A program made the position numbers and the translations under genes. From JBBQLG01 sp964251665 (GTDB lineage Bacteria; Bacteroidota; Bacteroidia; Cytophagales; Spirosomataceae): a stretch of 64,000 bases of DNA. Below the pieces are notes generated by a model that saw only the letters and a program-made list of their open reading frames with translations, searched no databases and was not told the origin of the DNA. The stretch is taken from the NCBI GenBank assembly GCA_964251665.1, contig CAXUKO010000005.1, positions 186,001 to 250,000 on the forward strand, given 5' to 3'. Of this stretch, positions 62,600-64,000 are shown piece by piece (the stretch's first letter is position 1; every line of letters begins with the position of its first letter).

Positions 62600-63634
62600 T
62601 TATATTTTACGCTGCGATGACGGGCGAACTAAAAGGGTAGTCTTGAGCACATGGGTAGCGGCAACCCGTTCAATAGGGCCGTCTGTTTCAATCTGATCGA
62701 TCACGAGCCGGGCGGCTGTCTGCCCCATCTCAAAAGCAGGCTGTACCATCGAACTCAGGGGCGGATCGATCATGATGGCCATTGGCAGGTTAGTGAATCC
62801 GATCAGTGCAATATCGCCCGGCATAGTCAGCCCGCGTTTCCGAATGGCTAAGTGTAAACCAAGAGCCATCCGGTCGTTGGCCGAGAAGATGCCATCGGGC
62901 CGGTTGGGGTGATCCAGCAACTGGTCCGCAACGGTCAATGCCCCTTCGGTAGTCAGGTCACTGCGCACGACATAACCGTCGGGTATGGGCAGGTTGTGAT
63001 CGAGCATAGCCGCCCGGTAGCCGTGCAGCCGTTTCTGACTGATGGATAAACTGTCCGGCCCGGCCAGGTGCGCAACCCGGCGGCAGCCCTGCTGAATCAA
63101 ATGTTCAGTGGCTTTGTAAGCCCCGTCAAAATCATCAACTACCACTTTGTTCGTTATTGACTCCTCCCAGACACGGTCGAAAAATACCATTGGAAACGAC
63201 TGATCCTGTAGTCGCTGAAAGTGATCGTAGTTGGTTGTTTCAATTGCCAGCGAAACAAGTATTCCGTCGGCCCGCCGTGTATAGATATGCTTAACGTTCA
63301 GTACCTCCCGGTCATACTTTTCGTGGCTCTGGTAGATGGTTACGTGGTAACCCCGGTTGTAAGCCACTTCTTCGATCCCACTGATAACAGCCGAAAAAAA
63401 AGGATTATCAATCTCCGGGACCAGCACCCCCAGCGTGTAACTACGGCTCTTTAATAAACTGAGTGCTACCGGATTGGGCAGGTAATCGAGCTGCTCAACC
63501 AGCGCCATGATCTTCTGCTTCGTCTCTGTACTGATTTCGGAACTATCGTGTAAGGCCCGCGATACCGTTGACTTGGACAACCCCAACTGCTGCGCAATTT
63601 CCTTAATGGTGACACTGCTTTTTTTGGGTTTCAT
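62600..63634 (-). CDS. LacI family transcriptional regulator
   Basis: The 344-residue protein has an N-terminal LacI helix-turn-helix (VTIKEIAQQLGLSKSTVSRALHDSSEISTETKQKI) and a hinge, then a periplasmic-binding-protein-like sensor domain (YTLGVLVPEIDNPFFSAVISGIEEVAYNRGY). The sensor binds a sugar or related ligand. It is immediately upstream of the susC-susD-catabolic gene cluster on the same strand and is its likely local regulator. Regulation by an intermediate of the glycoside pathway is inferred. Confidence 0.95.
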   Translation of the reverse strand: MKPKKSSVTIKEIAQQLGLSKSTVSRALHDSSEISTETKQKIMALVEQLDYLPNPVALSLLKSRSYTLGVLVPEIDNPFFSAVISGIEEVAYNRGYHVTIYQSHEKYDREVLNVKHIYTRRADGILVSLAIETTNYDHFQRLQDQSFPMVFFDRVWEESITNKVVVDDFDGAYKATEHLIQQGCRRVAHLAGPDSLSISQKRLHGYRAAMLDHNLPIPDGYVVRSDLTTEGALTVADQLLDHPNRPDGIFSANDRMALGLHLAIRKRGLTMPGDIALIGFTNLPMAIMIDPPLSSMVQPAFEMGQTAARLVIDQIETDGPIERVAATHVLKTTLLVRPSSQRKI

Positions 63635-64000
63635 GGTTGTAAACGCAGAAAAATTATATCGATACCCGTTCGGTGATGGCAGGGTTACATTAGGCTTGCC
63701 ACCTGACAGCTATTATTAAACCATTGCAGTAGGGTAAACCCTAAATTTTCAGGTTTACCGGGAACGGTACCGGGAACGGTTGCGTGCAAAAATAGACTGA
63801 TTTATAGGAATTATAGTTGCAAACTAAGAAACACATGCATAAATTACTCAAGTAGCATGGACCCACACCCGTAAGGAATCAGGAGCCTATTCGTCGAAAA
63901 GTACAATGGAACGAAGTAATTTTCTCGTAGAACCAGCCTGTTATTCCACCAAATTGTCTGGTCGTACACAACAGATGCAGTGTCAGGCTGATGCTTTGTT
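63635..64000. other. Upstream region of the LacI gene with operator-like repeats
   Basis: No gene is seen here up to the window end. The LacI promoter should lie here. Repeats at 63733-63780, described separately, are operator candidates. The right-hand part (63790-64000) shows no further feature I can support. Confidence 0.5.
63733..63780. promoter_or_regulatory. Inverted repeat plus 12-bp tandem repeat upstream of lacI-type gene
   Basis: GGTAAACC at 63733-63740 and its complement GGTTTACC at 63752-63759 are 11 bases apart. ACCGGGAACGGT then occurs twice in tandem (63757-63768, 63769-63780). The elements overlap. They lie 100-145 bases upstream of the LacI start codon and could be sites of autoregulation. 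Confidence 0.55.

Noticed and set aside
63757..63780. Short tandem repeat considered as a CRISPR-like or attachment-site signal
   Set aside because: Only two direct 12-bp units without spacers, and no cas, integrase or tRNA gene nearby.

Overview
The window looks like chromosomal DNA of a member of the Bacteroidota, most likely the Cytophagales (Spirosoma-like). The reasons are a type IX secretion (T9SS) gldKLMN locus, SusC/SusD outer-membrane pairs, enzymes with T9SS C-terminal sorting domains, DUF4271, DUF2851, candidate TAnnTTTG promoter elements, and moderate GC with AT-rich intergenic spacers. The genus is inference; no rRNA is present to anchor it. I see no phage, integrase, transposase or CRISPR array.

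Layout. 0-8 kb is housekeeping: the end of a flavin-dependent reductase, a secreted polysaccharide deacetylase, a GlcG-like protein, guaA, divergent ald/Lrp and an M13 peptidase. 8-18 kb is an accessory block: two closely related secreted glycoside hydrolases in direct orientation flank katG, with a perfect 29-bp hairpin in a divergent intergenic region and a stand-alone LytTR regulator. 18-22 kb holds a sparse region with a 59-codon YegP-like gene, the tmRNA gene (ssrA, minus strand), a hydrolase and an sdpR/sdpI pair with a clear operator-like palindrome. 22.6-26 kb is a partial F-type ATP synthase operon (atpZ, a membrane protein, atpB-E-F-H) that ends at a terminator before any atpA/atpG. 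26-33 kb carries a PorW/SprE-like lipoprotein, a class A PBP and uvrC.

33-42 kb is a long co-directional minus-strand array: sucD, DUF4271, hemD, porP/sprF-like, gldK, gldL, gldM, gldN. Together with PorW/SprE upstream and two sorting-domain cargo enzymes, the window holds the T9SS motor (GldL/GldM), its periplasmic ring (GldK/GldN), associated envelope proteins and likely substrates. 42-53 kb is mixed: a membrane protein, topoisomerase IB, TolC, an amidohydrolase, a clan-A glycosidase, DUF2851, pyrF, rfbC and a PfpI-like protein.

53-63.6 kb is a polysaccharide-utilisation-type locus on the minus strand. A LacI regulator is followed by SusC, SusD, a Tat-exported TIM-barrel isomerase-like protein, a DUF1080 (3-keto-disaccharide hydrolase family) protein, a Tat-exported Gfo/Idh/MocA oxidoreductase and a PmoA-like (DUF6807) protein. 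No classical glycoside hydrolase is present, so the locus reads as an oxidative (3-keto) glycoside pathway working in the periplasm. This is the most interesting system in the window.
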